Shown: piece after piece, positions 33,676 through 45,226 of the stretch
Position numbering within the stretch: position 1 is the first letter of the stretch
Layout of the letters: each line of letters starts with the position of its first letter
From: Fictibacillus phosphorivorans
Lineage (GTDB): Bacteria; Bacillota; Bacilli; Bacillales; Fictibacillaceae
Length of the DNA: 64,000 nucleotides
Assembly (NCBI RefSeq): GCF_001619875.1
Contig: NZ_LRFC01000038.1
Location: 777,533 to 841,532, forward strand
Direction of reading: 5' to 3'
Made by a program: the position numbers and the translations under genes
Notes under the pieces: generated by a model
What the model saw: only the letters and a program-made list of their open reading frames with translations
What the model was told of the DNA's origin: nothing
Database searches by the model: none

Positions 33676-34731
33676 TTAAAGTAGATAAAACCCGACACCC
33701 ATGATCACATAGGCGGCTAGCAAGGTAAGTCCTTCAAACCAGTTCGTGTCCCCATCGCTTGTTAAGGAGATGGTTAGGAAAACAGCTAACACCATTGCAA
33801 CAAGTTCAGGCAATGTAAATACAAGTGCCATTGATCTCTCGAAAAACAGGGAAACCAATACGAGAAGCGGTGCGACAAACATCGCGATCTGGAGCGTTGA
33901 ACCGATCGCGATCTCAACTGCGACGTTCATCTTATTCTTATAAGCCATGATAATCGCCGACGCGTGCTCAGCCGCGTTACCTACGATTGCTACGATGATT
34001 ACCCCAATAAAGACTTCACTCCAGCCTAACGTTTCACCCACCTCTTCAAATGTATGAACAAGCTTTTCCGAAACATAAGCAACGGCAATAGTTGAAAGGG
34101 CAAGAATAATCAATGCCTTCCATTTGCTCCATTCTGCCGTTTCATCTGAATGTGCTGCATCGTGCTCTGATTGATACATACCGCGGTGGGTAACGAGCTT
34201 AAACAACAGCAGCGCGATATAAAGAACAATCATGATTACAGCAACCCATACACTTAATGTGAGGGAATCGGCATCGTTCAGTTTATAAGAAAAGACCTCA
34301 GGGAAAACAAAAGCGACTACAACAGCGAAAATGAGCAGTCCGGCATTATGGCGGGCATCATAAACGTTAAACTTTTGCTGCTTGTATTTTAATCCTCCTA
34401 TGAAAAAGGACAATCCTCCGACAAGTAAAAGATTTCCGAGTACAGAACCCGTCAATGACGCTAATACTACACTTATGAGGCCGGCTTTTAAGGCGAAAAT
34501 AGAAATGATAAGTTCAACAGCATTTCCGAATGTGGCATTTAGAAGTCCACCGATTCGTGGCCCTGCTACAATTGCCAAACTTTCTGTAGCGCGGCCCATG
34601 TAACCTGCAAGAGCAACGATTGTTGCACAATAGATGAGAAAAAGAAGTACGGCAGGCCAATGCAGCATACTTCCAATAACAGAAAGCGGTACACCAATCA
34701 GAATGGCAATAAAAAAGATGCGATTAAACAA
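33676..34731 (-). CDS. Ca2+/H+ antiporter, CaCA family (ChaA/YfkE-like)
   Basis: The 351-residue protein has about eleven membrane segments and the two inverted alpha-repeats of the CaCA family: GLLNATFGNAVELIISIFAL near residue 65 and VAIVGNAAEHASAIIMAYKN near residue 250, each with the ion-binding Glu. It would export Ca2+ in exchange for protons. The length equals that of B. subtilis YfkE (ChaA). The start is a TTG at 34731 with AAAGGACGG about 10 bases upstream. It is transcribed away from the his operon. Confidence 0.92.
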   Translation of the reverse strand: MFNRIFFIAILIGVPLSVIGSMLHWPAVLLFLIYCATIVALAGYMGRATESLAIVAGPRIGGLLNATFGNAVELIISIFALKAGLISVVLASLTGSVLGNLLLVGGLSFFIGGLKYKQQKFNVYDARHNAGLLIFAVVVAFVFPEVFSYKLNDADSLTLSVWVAVIMIVLYIALLLFKLVTHRGMYQSEHDAAHSDETAEWSKWKALIILALSTIAVAYVSEKLVHTFEEVGETLGWSEVFIGVIIVAIVGNAAEHASAIIMAYKNKMNVAVEIAIGSTLQIAMFVAPLLVLVSLFFERSMALVFTLPELVAMVLAVFLTISLTSDGDTNWFEGLTLLAAYVIMGVGFYLL

Positions 34732-34835
34732 GACGTTTTCCGTCCTTTCGTATGTATGAATTTATTTTTACATACTATTCCCTGAAATCCATTTTCTTAA
34801 CTCCTAAAAAGAAACAGAAAATTCGTGTGAATTGG

Positions 34836-34864
34836 TTGACAGTTTTCAAGAGGAAGTGTAGACT
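34836..34864 (+). promoter_or_regulatory. Promoter of the histidine operon
   Basis: -35 TTGACA (34836-34841), 17-base spacer, -10 TAGACT (34859-34864). The leader of about 90 bases shows neither a T-box nor a His-rich leader peptide. Confidence 0.75.
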
Positions 34865-34962
34865 TACAACTAAATCTTTATCATGGTAGTACATTAGCAG
34901 ACTAAAGTGTTTATTTTAACAATAACTTATCATTCACTTCACAAATAAAGGATGAAGGAAAC

Positions 34963-36147
34963 ATGTCAAAACCGTTTGTATTTGAAAAGCCGGCAGGAAT
35001 GCGCGATACACTGCCTGCGTTTTATCAAAAAAATGAAGATATTAAAAATACGATAAAAAATGAGATGGAATCATGGGGTTATCAATTTATTCAAACTCCT
35101 ACTCTTGAATATCACGATACAGTTGGTGAAGCATCTGCTATTTTAGATCAGCAGCTTTTTAAATTGCTTGATATGGAAGGGAAAACGTTAGTCCTCCGTC
35201 CGGACATGACGGCTCCGATTGCGAGGGTCGTATCCTCCAGCATGAAACATGTTGCATATCCGCTTCGTCTTGCATACAGCTCTCCTGTTTTTCGTGCTCA
35301 ACAGCGTGAAGGTGGAAGACCCGCAGAGTTCGAACAAGTAGGGATTGAATTAATCGGTGAAGGAACGGCTAGTGCAGAAGCAGAAGCGCTCGCACTGATG
35401 ACAGAGGTGATCAAAAAGAGCGGCATCACTTCATACACGATAGCGGTTGGCCATATCGGATTTGTCCAAGAGCTCCTATCCGATATTTTAGGAAATGACA
35501 GCAGAGCAGGTGAACTGCTTCGATACTTAAATGAAAAAAACTATGTAGGCTACACGTCACATGTAAAACAGCTCCCGCTTTCATCGATCGACACACAGCG
35601 CTTGTTGAAACTATTGGACTTAAGAGGCGGTGTGGAAGTTCTGAATGAAGCGTTATCTCTAAAACCGAATGTGAACGGTCAGCGAACACTTCAAGAATTA
35701 AAGACGTTATACAGCCTTCTTGGAGAGTATGAGGCGGCACAGAATATCGTATTTGATTTTACGCTGTTCAGTCATATGAGCTATTACACAGGAATCGTGT
35801 TTGAAGGGTACGCAGCGGGAATTGGTGCACCGATTGCGAGTGGCGGACGTTATGATGATCTGCTCAACCGTTTTGATCGGGAGGCACCAGCGATTGGTTT
35901 TGCGATTCGCATGGACTATTTTATAGAAGCATTAGGAAATCAAGGGGACAATAAAAATCGACAGTGTATTTTATATACAGAAAAGCGGAGAAAAGAAGCG
36001 CTACAACTGACAAAATCCAAACGAGCTGAAGGCGCGCATGTCGTGATGCAAGACTTGGCAGGAGTAAAAAACGTGGATGAATTCAGCAAACGTTTTGATG
36101 ACGTTCTTTATCTAATCGGAAGTCAGCAAGGAGAGGACTTTTCATGA
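34963..36147 (+). CDS. hisZ: ATP phosphoribosyltransferase regulatory subunit
   Basis: HisZ (394 residues) is a histidyl-tRNA synthetase paralogue without synthetase activity that forms the active, His-sensitive complex with the short HisG. Class II synthetase motifs are seen in [44 protein letters not shown] and [16 protein letters not shown]. The length is normal for Bacillus HisZ. AAGGATGAAGG precedes ATG 34963. It heads an eight-gene operon and overlaps hisG by four bases. Confidence 0.95.
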   Translation: MSKPFVFEKPAGMRDTLPAFYQKNEDIKNTIKNEMESWGYQFIQTPTLEYHDTVGEASAILDQQLFKLLDMEGKTLVLRPDMTAPIARVVSSSMKHVAYPLRLAYSSPVFRAQQREGGRPAEFEQVGIELIGEGTASAEAEALALMTEVIKKSGITSYTIAVGHIGFVQELLSDILGNDSRAGELLRYLNEKNYVGYTSHVKQLPLSSIDTQRLLKLLDLRGGVEVLNEALSLKPNVNGQRTLQELKTLYSLLGEYEAAQNIVFDFTLFSHMSYYTGIVFEGYAAGIGAPIASGGRYDDLLNRFDREAPAIGFAIRMDYFIEALGNQGDNKNRQCILYTEKRRKEALQLTKSKRAEGAHVVMQDLAGVKNVDEFSKRFDDVLYLIGSQQGEDFS

Positions 36148-36788
36148 GTACGGTTTTAACGATGGCAATGCCTAAAGGAAGAATTTTTGAAGAAGCGGTG
36201 GATCTCCTCAGACAAGCAGGCTATCCGCTGCCTCCGGAGTTTGATGAATCCAGAAAATTGATCATCGATGCTCCTGAAGCAGGACTTCGATTTATTTTAG
36301 CAAAACCGATGGACGTCCCTACCTATGTGGAACACGGGGTAGCGGATATCGGGATTGCAGGAAAGGACGTTATGCTAGAAGAAGAGCGTGACGTGTATGA
36401 AGTGCTGGACCTTAAAATTTCTGAATGCTATTTGGCTGTCGCAGGTCTGCCAGACGGAAACCATCAGCGAGTTGCACCAAAAATTGCTTCGAAATATCCG
36501 AACGTTGCTTCTCACTATTTTAGAGAGCAAGGGCAGCAAGTCGAAGTGATCAAGTTGAACGGTTCGATTGAGCTCGCACCGTTAATCGGGCTCGCGGATC
36601 GTATTGTTGATATCGTTTCAACGGGCCGAACGCTAAAAGAAAATGGACTTGTTGAACTCGAAAAAATTGCAGATATTACTTCGCGCCTGATTGTGAATCC
36701 TGCAAGCTACAGACTTCATGCAGCAAGAATCAACGATCTTGTAGAAAGAATGCGCACACTCGTTGAAAGCAAGGAGGGCCTTCAATGA
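36144..36788 (+). CDS. hisG: ATP phosphoribosyltransferase, short form
   Basis: HisG (214 residues) joins ATP and PRPP in the first committed step of histidine synthesis. Its short form, lacking the C-terminal regulatory domain, needs HisZ, which is encoded just before it. Visible segments are [15 protein letters not shown], the [10 protein letters not shown] loop, and the PRPP-binding [16 protein letters not shown]. The start and stop overlap hisZ and hisD by four bases each. Confidence 0.97.
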   Translation: MSTVLTMAMPKGRIFEEAVDLLRQAGYPLPPEFDESRKLIIDAPEAGLRFILAKPMDVPTYVEHGVADIGIAGKDVMLEEERDVYEVLDLKISECYLAVAGLPDGNHQRVAPKIASKYPNVASHYFREQGQQVEVIKLNGSIELAPLIGLADRIVDIVSTGRTLKENGLVELEKIADITSRLIVNPASYRLHAARINDLVERMRTLVESKEGLQ

Positions 36789-38056
36789 AAATACAACCTG
36801 TATCGGAATTGAAAAACCTTGAAAGAAGCGTTGAACAAAACACAGAAGCACAAAGAGTAGCCGTTCTTGAAATTCTCCAAAATGTAAAAACAAAGGGTGA
36901 TGAAGCCCTTTTTCACTATACGGAAAAATTTGATGGAGTGTCTCTGCAAACACTCCAAGTAACGAAGGCTGAAATAGACGAAGCAATCTCTTCGCTTGAT
37001 TCAGAAATGATCGACATTATCACAGAAGCGGCTCTGAACATTCGCGAGTATCATGAAAAACAAAGACGACAGTCCTGGTTTTTCACACGTGAAGATGGAA
37101 CATTATTAGGTCAAAAAGTTACCCCTCTTGATTCTGTAGGTGTTTATGTGCCTGGTGGAACAGCGGCTTATCCGTCCTCGGTATTAATGGGTGTGATTCC
37201 AGCGAGCGTTGCAGGTGTGGAGGAAATCATTCTTGTATCACCACCTGGAAAGGATGGGAAGCTTCCTGCGGCCGTGTTGGCTGCGGCATCTATAGCTGGT
37301 GTTAAACGCATGTTTAAAGTTGGTGGTGCACAAGCGATCGGAGCACTCGCATACGGAACAGAATCGGTGCCAAAGACAGACAAGATCGTGGGGCCGGGTA
37401 ATATTTTCGTAGCACTCGCGAAAAGGGAAGTATTTGGCGTCTGTGATATCGATATGATTGCAGGTCCGAGCGAAATTGCTGTACTTGCAGACGAAACCGC
37501 AAACGCGCGTTATATTGCGGCAGATTTATTGTCACAGGCTGAGCACGATCCGCGTTCTGCAGCTGTACTCGTGACGACTTCAAAAGAACTTGCTGAAAAA
37601 GTCTCAACTGAAGTAGAGGAACAGCTAGCAGAACTTCCAAGAAAAGATATCGCTATGCAAGCAATCCAAGACTATGGCGCGATCTATATCGTCAACTCAC
37701 TTCAAGACGGTGCAGATGTGATCAACCAAATTGCACCGGAACACTTAGAGATTATGACGAAAGACCCGATGAGTCTTCTCGGGAAAATTAAGCACGCAGG
37801 AGCTATCTTTCTTGGAGAATATAGCTCAGAGCCTGTAGGAGATTATTTTGCAGGAAGTAACCATGTCCTTCCGACGAGCGGGACAGCCCGATTTTCAAGT
37901 CCGCTTAATGTGGATGATTTTACGAAAAAATCAAGTGTTATCCGATATAGTGAACAAGCGATCAACGAAAATGGCCGTAAAATTGCAGCATTTGCGCGCT
38001 TAGAGGGATTAGAAGCGCATGCGAGAGCAATTGATTTTCGATTGGAGGACAAGTAA
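36785..38056 (+). CDS. hisD: Histidinol dehydrogenase
   Basis: HisD (423 residues) performs the last two oxidations, histidinol to histidine, with Zn2+ and NAD+. The family signature is visible as [39 protein letters not shown] (about 220-258), including the catalytic Glu and His that follow in [10 protein letters not shown]. The region [17 protein letters not shown] is also typical. It overlaps hisG and touches hisB. Confidence 0.97.
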   Translation: MKIQPVSELKNLERSVEQNTEAQRVAVLEILQNVKTKGDEALFHYTEKFDGVSLQTLQVTKAEIDEAISSLDSEMIDIITEAALNIREYHEKQRRQSWFFTREDGTLLGQKVTPLDSVGVYVPGGTAAYPSSVLMGVIPASVAGVEEIILVSPPGKDGKLPAAVLAAASIAGVKRMFKVGGAQAIGALAYGTESVPKTDKIVGPGNIFVALAKREVFGVCDIDMIAGPSEIAVLADETANARYIAADLLSQAEHDPRSAAVLVTTSKELAEKVSTEVEEQLAELPRKDIAMQAIQDYGAIYIVNSLQDGADVINQIAPEHLEIMTKDPMSLLGKIKHAGAIFLGEYSSEPVGDYFAGSNHVLPTSGTARFSSPLNVDDFTKKSSVIRYSEQAINENGRKIAAFARLEGLEAHARAIDFRLEDK

Positions 38057-38652
38057 TGGAAAAGCAGCTGCGACAACATACGATTAAACGGAATACAAAA
38101 GAAACACGAATCAGTTTGTCTCTAAATATCGATGGAGAAGGACAAGCAGACATTCAAACACCTGTCCCTTTCTTAAACCATATGCTGGATGCGATCGCAC
38201 GCCATGGACATTTTGATCTGACTGTGAATGCAGCAGGAGATGTTGAGATCGATGATCATCATACAACAGAAGATGTAGGCATATGCCTTGGACAAGCCAT
38301 TCAGGGTGCTTTAGGTGATAAACACGGAATTAAACGTTACGGAAATGCGTTTGTGCCGATGGACGAAACGCTTGCTCAAGTGGTGATAGATCTATCAAAC
38401 CGTCCTCATCTAGAGTTTCGGGCAGAGTTCCCGAGTCAAAAAGTTGGTACGTTTGACACTGAACTCGTGCATGAATTTTTCTGGAAACTTGCACTAGAAG
38501 CAAGAATGAATCTACATGTGATCGTTCACTATGGCTCAAACACGCACCATATCATTGAAGCGATCTTTAAAGCTTTTACTAAAGCATTAGATGAAGCAAC
38601 ACAGATCGATCCACGCGTTAAAGGAGTGCCTTCTACGAAAGGAATGTTATAA
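38056..38652 (+). CDS. hisB: Imidazoleglycerol-phosphate dehydratase
   Basis: HisB (198 residues) is the monofunctional dehydratase of step six; the histidinol-phosphatase domain found in enterobacteria is absent, so that step must be supplied by a HisJ or HisN elsewhere. Metal-binding His clusters are visible as [31 protein letters not shown] and [18 protein letters not shown] 38056 shares one base with the hisD stop. Confidence 0.97.
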   Translation: MEKQLRQHTIKRNTKETRISLSLNIDGEGQADIQTPVPFLNHMLDAIARHGHFDLTVNAAGDVEIDDHHTTEDVGICLGQAIQGALGDKHGIKRYGNAFVPMDETLAQVVIDLSNRPHLEFRAEFPSQKVGTFDTELVHEFFWKLALEARMNLHVIVHYGSNTHHIIEAIFKAFTKALDEATQIDPRVKGVPSTKGML

Positions 38653-39294
38653 ATGATTGGAATTATCGACTATGGAATGGGCAATCTTCACTCTGTTTGT
38701 TCCGCTTTAAAAAGAATTAACCAACCCTACATCCTTTCTGGCAATCCCGAGGATCTTCATGAAGTAGATGGGTTGTTGCTTCCTGGAGTAGGTTCTTTCA
38801 AAGATGCGATGACTGAACTTGAGAAAACGGGACTCGCTGATTTTATAAAAAAAGAAGCAACTGGCGGAAAGCCACTGATGGGCATCTGTCTTGGCATGCA
38901 GCTGTTGTTTGAAGAAAGTGCTGAAAACGGCTTAACAAAAGGACTTGGACTTTTGCCTGGAAAAGTAGAGCGTTTTACAGGAACTACGAGTGATGGAAGT
39001 TCGTATAAAGTTCCGCATATGGGATGGAACAACCTAGAATTTTTAGAGAAAGATCAGCCGTTACTAAGGGGTCTAGAAGAAGGGTATGTATATTTTGTAC
39101 ATTCCTTTGTTGTGCAAACTGAAAATCGAGAAGTTCTTGCCGCGGTCGCGAATTATGAAGATGTTGAGGTCCCGGCTGTTGTAGGCAGCGGCAGAATTAT
39201 GGGTACACAGTTTCACCCAGAAAAAAGTTCTGAAACGGGCATGGGAATGCTGCAAAATTTTTGCTGTTTTGTTGAGGAGGGAAAGCAAAGATGA
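38653..39294 (+). CDS. hisH: Imidazole glycerol phosphate synthase, glutaminase subunit
   Basis: HisH (213 residues) releases ammonia from glutamine and passes it through HisF. It is a class I glutamine amidotransferase with the nucleophile Cys79 in [11 protein letters not shown] and the His-Glu pair in [13 protein letters not shown]. The oxyanion segment PGVGSF is present. The gene starts in the base after hisB and overlaps hisA by four bases. Confidence 0.97.
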   Translation: MIGIIDYGMGNLHSVCSALKRINQPYILSGNPEDLHEVDGLLLPGVGSFKDAMTELEKTGLADFIKKEATGGKPLMGICLGMQLLFEESAENGLTKGLGLLPGKVERFTGTTSDGSSYKVPHMGWNNLEFLEKDQPLLRGLEEGYVYFVHSFVVQTENREVLAAVANYEDVEVPAVVGSGRIMGTQFHPEKSSETGMGMLQNFCCFVEEGKQR

Positions 39295-40022
39295 GTTCAT
39301 TTATTCTTTATCCAGCCATTGATATGCGGAACGGAAAATGTGTAAGGCTGATGCAAGGAGATTATAATCAAGAAACCATTTACGGAGATTCTCCGTTTGA
39401 TATGGCCAAACAGTTTGCGGATCAAGGGGCGGAGTGGATTCATATGGTTGACCTCGATGGTGCAAAGGACGGCCAAAAGATCAATCACGAGCATGTGCTG
39501 CGTGTTGCAAAAGAACTTTCCGCAAAAGTTCAGATCGGAGGAGGCATTCGTTCTATGGAAGATGTCTCTTATTATTTGGATGCTGGTGTTGATCGTGTGA
39601 TCCTGGGCAGTGCCGCTGTTTCTGACCCTGATTTTGTTAGAGAAGCGTTAAAACGCTATGGCGGATCTCGAGTGGCAATTGGACTCGATGCACGAGAGGG
39701 ATATGTGGCAACAGAAGGATGGCTCGAAACTTCACATATTAAAGCTGTCGACTTAGCGAAGCGGCTAGTAGAAGAAGGGGCGGAAACCTTTATTTTTACC
39801 GACATCTCCAAGGACGGCATGCTGCAAGGACCGAATGTTGAAGCAATCGGGGAATTAGCCGGCATCACAGGGAAAGAAGTGATTGCATCAGGCGGTGTAA
39901 GTTCGATTGAAGATCTCGTAAACTTAAAAAACGATGATCGTAAAATTGCAGGTGCCATCATCGGTAAAGCATTGTACACAGAACGTTTCACATTGTCAGA
40001 TGCGTTAGGAAGTGTGAAGTAA
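39291..40022 (+). CDS. hisA: ProFAR isomerase (phosphoribosylformimino-AICAR-phosphate isomerase)
   Basis: HisA (243 residues) is a TIM barrel that opens the ribose of ProFAR by an Amadori rearrangement. The general acid/base Asp11 lies in [18 protein letters not shown], the second Asp in [10 protein letters not shown], and phosphate-binding glycines in IGGGIRS and ASGGVSS. The start overlaps hisH and the stop shares a base with hisF. Confidence 0.97.
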   Translation: MSSFILYPAIDMRNGKCVRLMQGDYNQETIYGDSPFDMAKQFADQGAEWIHMVDLDGAKDGQKINHEHVLRVAKELSAKVQIGGGIRSMEDVSYYLDAGVDRVILGSAAVSDPDFVREALKRYGGSRVAIGLDAREGYVATEGWLETSHIKAVDLAKRLVEEGAETFIFTDISKDGMLQGPNVEAIGELAGITGKEVIASGGVSSIEDLVNLKNDDRKIAGAIIGKALYTERFTLSDALGSVK

Positions 40023-40780
40023 TGCTGACTAAACGAATTATTCCTTGTTTGGACGTAAAAGAGGGCCGTGTCGTAAAAGGAATCCAGTTTCTCAATCTCG
40101 TTGACGCTGGAGATCCTGTTGAACTGGCACGTTTTTATGATTCAGAAGGAGCAGATGAGCTCGTCTTTTTAGACATTTCTGCAAGTCATGAGGGACGAGA
40201 AACGATGGTTGAAGTGGTTGAGCGAGTTGCAGCAGAACTAGCGATTCCTTTTACAGTAGGAGGCGGCATTAATAAACTCGAAGACATGAAGCGAGTTTTA
40301 CGAGCAGGCGCTGACAAGGTATCTGTGAATACTGCAGCCGTTTTGCGGCCTGAATTGATTACTGAAGGGTCGGATTATTTTGGTGCACAATGTATCGTTG
40401 TTGCAATTGACGCAAAGTATGATGAAGAGCTCGGCTCATGGCGCGTCTATACCCATGGAGGGCGTAAACCCACTCAGTGGGAAGTCACTGAATGGGCGAA
40501 AGAGGCTGTGAACCGAGGCGCTGGCGAGATTCTGTTAACCAGCATGGATCAAGATGGAGAAAAGTCTGGTTTTAACTTGAAACTAACAAAAGCCGTGAGT
40601 GAAGCCGTAACCGTTCCTGTCATCGCTTCAGGCGGTGCCGGATCTGCAGAGCATTTTTATGATGCTTTTACAGATGGTAAAGCAGATGCTGGACTAGCTG
40701 CTAGTATTTTTCATTATAAAGAAACTTCGATTAGAGAGGTAAAGACAGAATTGCGAAAGTTAGGGGTGTCTGTACGATGA
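40022..40780 (+). CDS. hisF: Imidazole glycerol phosphate synthase, cyclase subunit
   Basis: HisF (252 residues) uses ammonia from HisH to form imidazole glycerol phosphate and AICAR. Like HisA it is a half-barrel duplication, with catalytic Asp11 in [13 protein letters not shown], Asp in [12 protein letters not shown], and phosphate sites TVGGGI and ASGGAGS. It overlaps hisI by four bases. Confidence 0.97.
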   Translation: MLTKRIIPCLDVKEGRVVKGIQFLNLVDAGDPVELARFYDSEGADELVFLDISASHEGRETMVEVVERVAAELAIPFTVGGGINKLEDMKRVLRAGADKVSVNTAAVLRPELITEGSDYFGAQCIVVAIDAKYDEELGSWRVYTHGGRKPTQWEVTEWAKEAVNRGAGEILLTSMDQDGEKSGFNLKLTKAVSEAVTVPVIASGGAGSAEHFYDAFTDGKADAGLAASIFHYKETSIREVKTELRKLGVSVR

Positions 40781-41421
40781 ATTTAGAAAAGCTGAACTTT
40801 GACGAAAAAGGACTGATTCCTGCTGTAGTCCAGGATTATCAGTCAAAAGAGGTACTGACAGTCGCCTATATGAACAAAGAATCGCTTGAAAAAACAGTCG
40901 AAATTGGCGAAACGGTATTCTTTTCACGATCACGCCAAGAGTTATGGCACAAAGGAGAAACGTCTGGAAACATTCAAAAAGTGAAAAGCATCCGCTATGA
41001 CTGCGATCAAGACGCTATCATCGTTCTCGTTGAACCACAAGGACCAGCTTGCCATACAGGTTCGTACAGCTGTTTTTCAGAAACGCTTTACAGTGCTGAC
41101 GATAACGGGGATGCACCAAACCCTGATCGATATGCGATTTTAACAGAGCTGCAGGATATCATCGCAAAACGAGAGCATGAAATGCCTGAAGGAGCGTACA
41201 CAACTTACCTTTTTGAACACGGGGTCGACAAGATTTTGAAAAAGGTAGGAGAAGAAGCAGGCGAAGTCATCATCGCCGCGAAGAATCGCGACACAGAAGA
41301 GCTAAAGTGGGAAGTATCTGACCTCTTTTATCATGTATTGGTCCTTTTGCAGGAACAAAAAGTCCCGTTAGACGACATTTTAGCTACATTAAAAGAAAGA
41401 CATACGAAAAAAGACAACTGA
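40777..41421 (+). CDS. hisI: Bifunctional phosphoribosyl-AMP cyclohydrolase / phosphoribosyl-ATP pyrophosphatase
   Basis: This 214-residue HisIE fusion performs steps two and three of the pathway. The N-terminal cyclohydrolase (1-115) has the zinc/metal segments [24 protein letters not shown] and [12 protein letters not shown]. The C-terminal pyrophosphatase (about 125-210) is a MazG-like helical domain with [14 protein letters not shown]. It is the last gene of the operon; no hisC, hisJ or hisN is nearby. Confidence 0.97.
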   Translation: MNLEKLNFDEKGLIPAVVQDYQSKEVLTVAYMNKESLEKTVEIGETVFFSRSRQELWHKGETSGNIQKVKSIRYDCDQDAIIVLVEPQGPACHTGSYSCFSETLYSADDNGDAPNPDRYAILTELQDIIAKREHEMPEGAYTTYLFEHGVDKILKKVGEEAGEVIIAAKNRDTEELKWEVSDLFYHVLVLLQEQKVPLDDILATLKERHTKKDN

Positions 41422-41447
41422 GGGGTTGAACTCTTGGTTGTTTTTTT
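41414..41447 (+). terminator. Terminator of the his operon
   Basis: ACAAC-T-GAG pairs with CTC-TTG-GTTGT, followed by seven T. The hisI stop codon lies in the left arm. Confidence 0.8.
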
Positions 41448-41481
41448 GTAAGACGCGATGATTGATGAACGATTCCGGGGA

Positions 41482-41650
41482 TTTATGCTCGTTCACGGAG
41501 TTTTATGCTCTTTCAGGGGGATTTATGCTCGTTCGCGTGAGGTTTATGCTCGTTCTCGGAGATTTATGCTCGTTCGTGGAGGTTTATGCTCGTTCGCGGA
41601 GTTTTATGCTCGTGCGAGAAATTTATACTCGCTCGCGGAGGTTTACCCCA
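41482..41650. repeat. Tandem array D, about 20-bp period, nine units
   Basis: TTTATGCTC or a close variant starts at 41482, 41502, 41522, 41543, 41563, 41583, 41603, 41622 and 41642. The unit is roughly TTTATGCTCGTTCGCGGAG. The same unit recurs at the window end (63926 onward). The remaining gap 41651-41870 has a TATAAT near 41790 but no clear promoter pair and no gene. Confidence 0.95.
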
Positions 41651-41870
41651 GCGCGCCATAGATTCTGCTCACCTACAAAAACAATACCCCCTCTCACTTC
41701 TCCCACTCCAATGCCCTTTACCACCTTTTGTCGAAACTTTCCTGCCCATTATTTACAGTTTAAGGGGTGTTACTCGAATTAGCCTATGTTATAATTTTTG
41801 GGTTGAAAACTTTGTAAACTGTGTGATGAAGATTGAAGTAAGTTTACATAGTAGATGGAGGAACTAAATT

Positions 41871-43496
41871 ATGCATAAACAAAAAAGTGCCAGTGCAGTC
41901 AGCGGCCGTGTTCTTCCCTTTATCCAGGATGGGGATTACTTTTTTGAAAAAGGAATAAAAGCCTATAACAGGCGTGATCTATATACAGCAAAAAAAATGT
42001 TCGAGCGGGCCGTTACCTTTCAGCCGGAAGAGCCCTCTTTTTTATGTCAGCTTGCATCTACGCTTGCTGAGATCGGTGAGTACGAAGAATCTAATAAACA
42101 TCTGTTAAACGCATTAGAACAGGCGGGCTCAGAACTCTCTGAATGCCACTTTTTCCTAGCGAATAACTTTGCACACTTAGGGTTGTATTCAGATGCGGAG
42201 AAACATGCTTCTTTATATATCGAAAACGATCCGGACGGTGAGTTTGTTGAAGATACGCAAGAACTCTTAGACCTTATTTCACTTGAAACAGGAAATAAAT
42301 CTGTTAATCTGCCCCTTTCTACAGAAGAAGAATTAATTAAATTACATGATGAAGCAAGGCAGTCGATCGAGCGTGGAGATCTGCCGCTTGCTCAGCAGCA
42401 GCTTCGCTCAATTATCACCGATCACCCGAAGTTTTGGGCGGCTTATAACAACTTAGCTCTTACTCATTTTTATAAGAGCGAATTTGACGAGGCTATGGAT
42501 GTTCTTCAGGATGTGCTTGAAAAAAATCCAGGCAACCTAAATGCTCTTTGTAATTTAGCGATCTTTTTGTTCCATTTAGGGATGGATGAGCCTGGTGGAA
42601 AGATCGTTGAACGCTTAAAGACCGTGCACCCGATGCACCCTGAGCACCGTTACAAGCTGGGTAACACATTCGGGCTATTAGAAGAACATATTTATGCTAA
42701 CAAATGGCTTCAAACTTTAAAAAAATCGTCATTTGTTTATGATCCTGTCACAACACATATGCTCGCCGTTTCGTATTACGCGCTCGGACAAAAAGAGCTT
42801 TCTTTAAAGACGTGGAAGAAAGTGCTTGAGCTTGATCCAGAAGGACATGTTGCGCCATTTTATTTGGAAAAAGCGATGAAGGATGAGCTGAACGTTTCAG
42901 GTGGAGACTATCAATATCGTATACCAACAAGTAATCCAAACAAACCGAAAAAAGATCGTCAAATAAAAGCCATGGAACATATTCAGCAGGTGCGTAAAGG
43001 ACTGGAAAAAAACAAAATTACACATTTATTTCTTTTGAGAGGGAATAAAAATGAAGAGGCGTATGCGACCCTTCGTGATTTTTGCCTGCGTAAAGAAGAA
43101 TCTCTTCTTGCTAAAGAGATTGCAGCAAACATTATGCTGGAACATCAACCCGAACTTCCGGTCAAATTAGCTCATGATGGCGAACTTGTAGAAGTAGGAA
43201 GCCCATCCGAAATAATCAGTGAGGCACTGGATGTTCTTCTTTTTATAAAAGAAAAAGGTTCAGCACTTGATGAACACGTACTCTTTTATTGGTCAGAAGC
43301 AATTAAGTTTGCTGAACTGTCTGATGAACGAATCTTTGATAACCAAAAAGCAATCGCTGCAGCAATTGATCACTTAGCTCGCAAACAAAAAGGACGATCT
43401 ACTCAAAAAGCTGTGGCTGAGCATTACGAAATCTCGGTTTCAATGCTGTCATTGCGAATTAAAAAATTGATCGGCTGGGTAAATCGCAACGTTTGA
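41871..43496 (+). CDS. TPR-repeat protein, YvcD-like
   Basis: The 541-residue protein contains several tetratricopeptide repeats, clearest at about 20-110 (AYNRRDLYTAKKMFERAVTF...) and 165-240 (AAYNNLALTHFYKSEFDEAMDVLQDVLEKNPGNLNALCNLAIFLF). Its last 50 residues form a helix-turn-helix-like end (RSTQKAVAEHYEISVSMLSLRIKKL). It is cytoplasmic. B. subtilis has a TPR gene, yvcD, at the same place before trxB. The partner is unknown. ATG 41871 follows TGGAGG. Confidence 0.82.
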   Translation: MHKQKSASAVSGRVLPFIQDGDYFFEKGIKAYNRRDLYTAKKMFERAVTFQPEEPSFLCQLASTLAEIGEYEESNKHLLNALEQAGSELSECHFFLANNFAHLGLYSDAEKHASLYIENDPDGEFVEDTQELLDLISLETGNKSVNLPLSTEEELIKLHDEARQSIERGDLPLAQQQLRSIITDHPKFWAAYNNLALTHFYKSEFDEAMDVLQDVLEKNPGNLNALCNLAIFLFHLGMDEPGGKIVERLKTVHPMHPEHRYKLGNTFGLLEEHIYANKWLQTLKKSSFVYDPVTTHMLAVSYYALGQKELSLKTWKKVLELDPEGHVAPFYLEKAMKDELNVSGGDYQYRIPTSNPNKPKKDRQIKAMEHIQQVRKGLEKNKITHLFLLRGNKNEEAYATLRDFCLRKEESLLAKEIAANIMLEHQPELPVKLAHDGELVEVGSPSEIISEALDVLLFIKEKGSALDEHVLFYWSEAIKFAELSDERIFDNQKAIAAAIDHLARKQKGRSTQKAVAEHYEISVSMLSLRIKKLIGWVNRNV

Positions 43497-43547
43497 GCAG
43501 AATGATGGACTTTACTCCTATGAGCCGATAGGATAGAGATATAGTAA

Positions 43548-44537
<990 letters not shown>

Positions 44538-44618
44538 TGTGATTGTAACAGTGGTGAAATAATTGTGGGGTAATATAAAAATAAGAAATTGACCCCCTTT
44601 TTATAAAGGCAAGACTTT

Positions 44619-44651
44619 GACACGGAGCTGTGCTTCGTGTCCTTTTTTTTG
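44619..44651 (+). terminator. Terminator of trxB
   Basis: A ten-pair stem (44619-44628 with 44632-44641) closes on TGT, followed by eight T after one C. Confidence 0.93.
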
Positions 44652-44770
44652 TGGGCTTTGTTACATGAAAGGCTTTTCGCTTTTTTCTTAATGTATTTTA
44701 CAAAGAATTTGAAAAGATCACTCTTTTTGGACTTAATTTGTTTCCTTAAATGGTTTCACTTCACTGTTAA

Positions 44771-45023
44771 GGTGATTGGAGTGGAAGGTGGAGACTCCTG
44801 CGGGACAAGCGGGCAGTACCGAAATGTGGAAGTGGCTCGTTCAGCCCCGACAAGCAAAAGGTGAATGGGCAAGGAAGGCGCACTTTGCCTTTTTGACCAT
44901 TTAACTTTTGACCTCGAGGGGCTAGCCACTGAAGCTAGACAGGTGAGACACTTAAAAGTGATACGTACAAATGTGGCTCACCGCCTGCCCCGCGGAAAGC
45001 GAGCACCTGAAACGCAAATCAAC
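44771..45023 (+). repeat. Composite structured repeat with a nested second repeat
   Basis: The outer element begins GGTGATTGGAGTGGAAGG and ends GCACCTGAAACGCAAATCAAC-type sequence; it is closely similar to 59720-59850 (GTGAG...CTCAC stem, CCGCCTGCCCCGCGGAAAGC). After GGGCAG at 44816 it is interrupted by 124 bases (44817-44940) absent from the other copy. Short reading frames here run through the repeat and are not genes. Confidence 0.85.
44817..44940 (+). repeat. Repeat nested inside the composite element
   Basis: The insert has its own symmetry: GTGGCT...AGCCCC near the left end faces GGGGCT-AGCCAC near the right end, and CAAAAGGTGAATGG pairs with CCATTTAACTTTTG over 12 of 14 positions in the centre. 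This predicts a long hairpin RNA or cruciform. Similar insert-like sequences are familiar from Bacillaceae intergenic regions (from memory). Confidence 0.7.
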
Positions 45024-45165
45024 CTACTTTCAAAAACATCTTTGAAACCTGCTTAAACTCCCATATATCAATCCTTATTTTATAGGTTATTTTTTCACAT
45101 AATAAAAATAAATCAATACCATAAATTAGAATCCTAAAATACGTCAATCCCTTGATGCCTCTGTA

Positions 45166-45194
45166 TTGTGAGGGGTTACATAATTTAGTATACT
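45166..45194 (+). promoter_or_regulatory. Promoter of the yvcI-rapZ-yvcK-whiA-crh group
   Basis: -35 TTGTGA (45166-45171), 17-base spacer, -10 TATACT (45189-45194), about 30 bases before the first start codon. Confidence 0.7.
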
Positions 45195-45226
45195 AACAAG
45201 TAGGACATAGCCCTGAGGTGAAACAA

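Noticed and set aside
34865..34962. T-box or His leader peptide before hisZ
   Set aside because: No specifier stem, no AGGGTGGNACCGCG-type box, no run of His codons and no terminator were found.
41482..41650. Possible CRISPR array
   Set aside because: Units are only about 20 bases, contiguous, without unique spacers of constant length, and no cas gene is present.
41458..41867. Three overlapping open frames across array D
   Set aside because: They are translations of the tandem repeat in all three frames (repeated YARS or LVRG-type words), have no ribosome binding sites and differ in frame.
44637..45056. Two open frames after trxB
   Set aside because: They run through the trxB terminator and the composite repeat and have no credible start sites.
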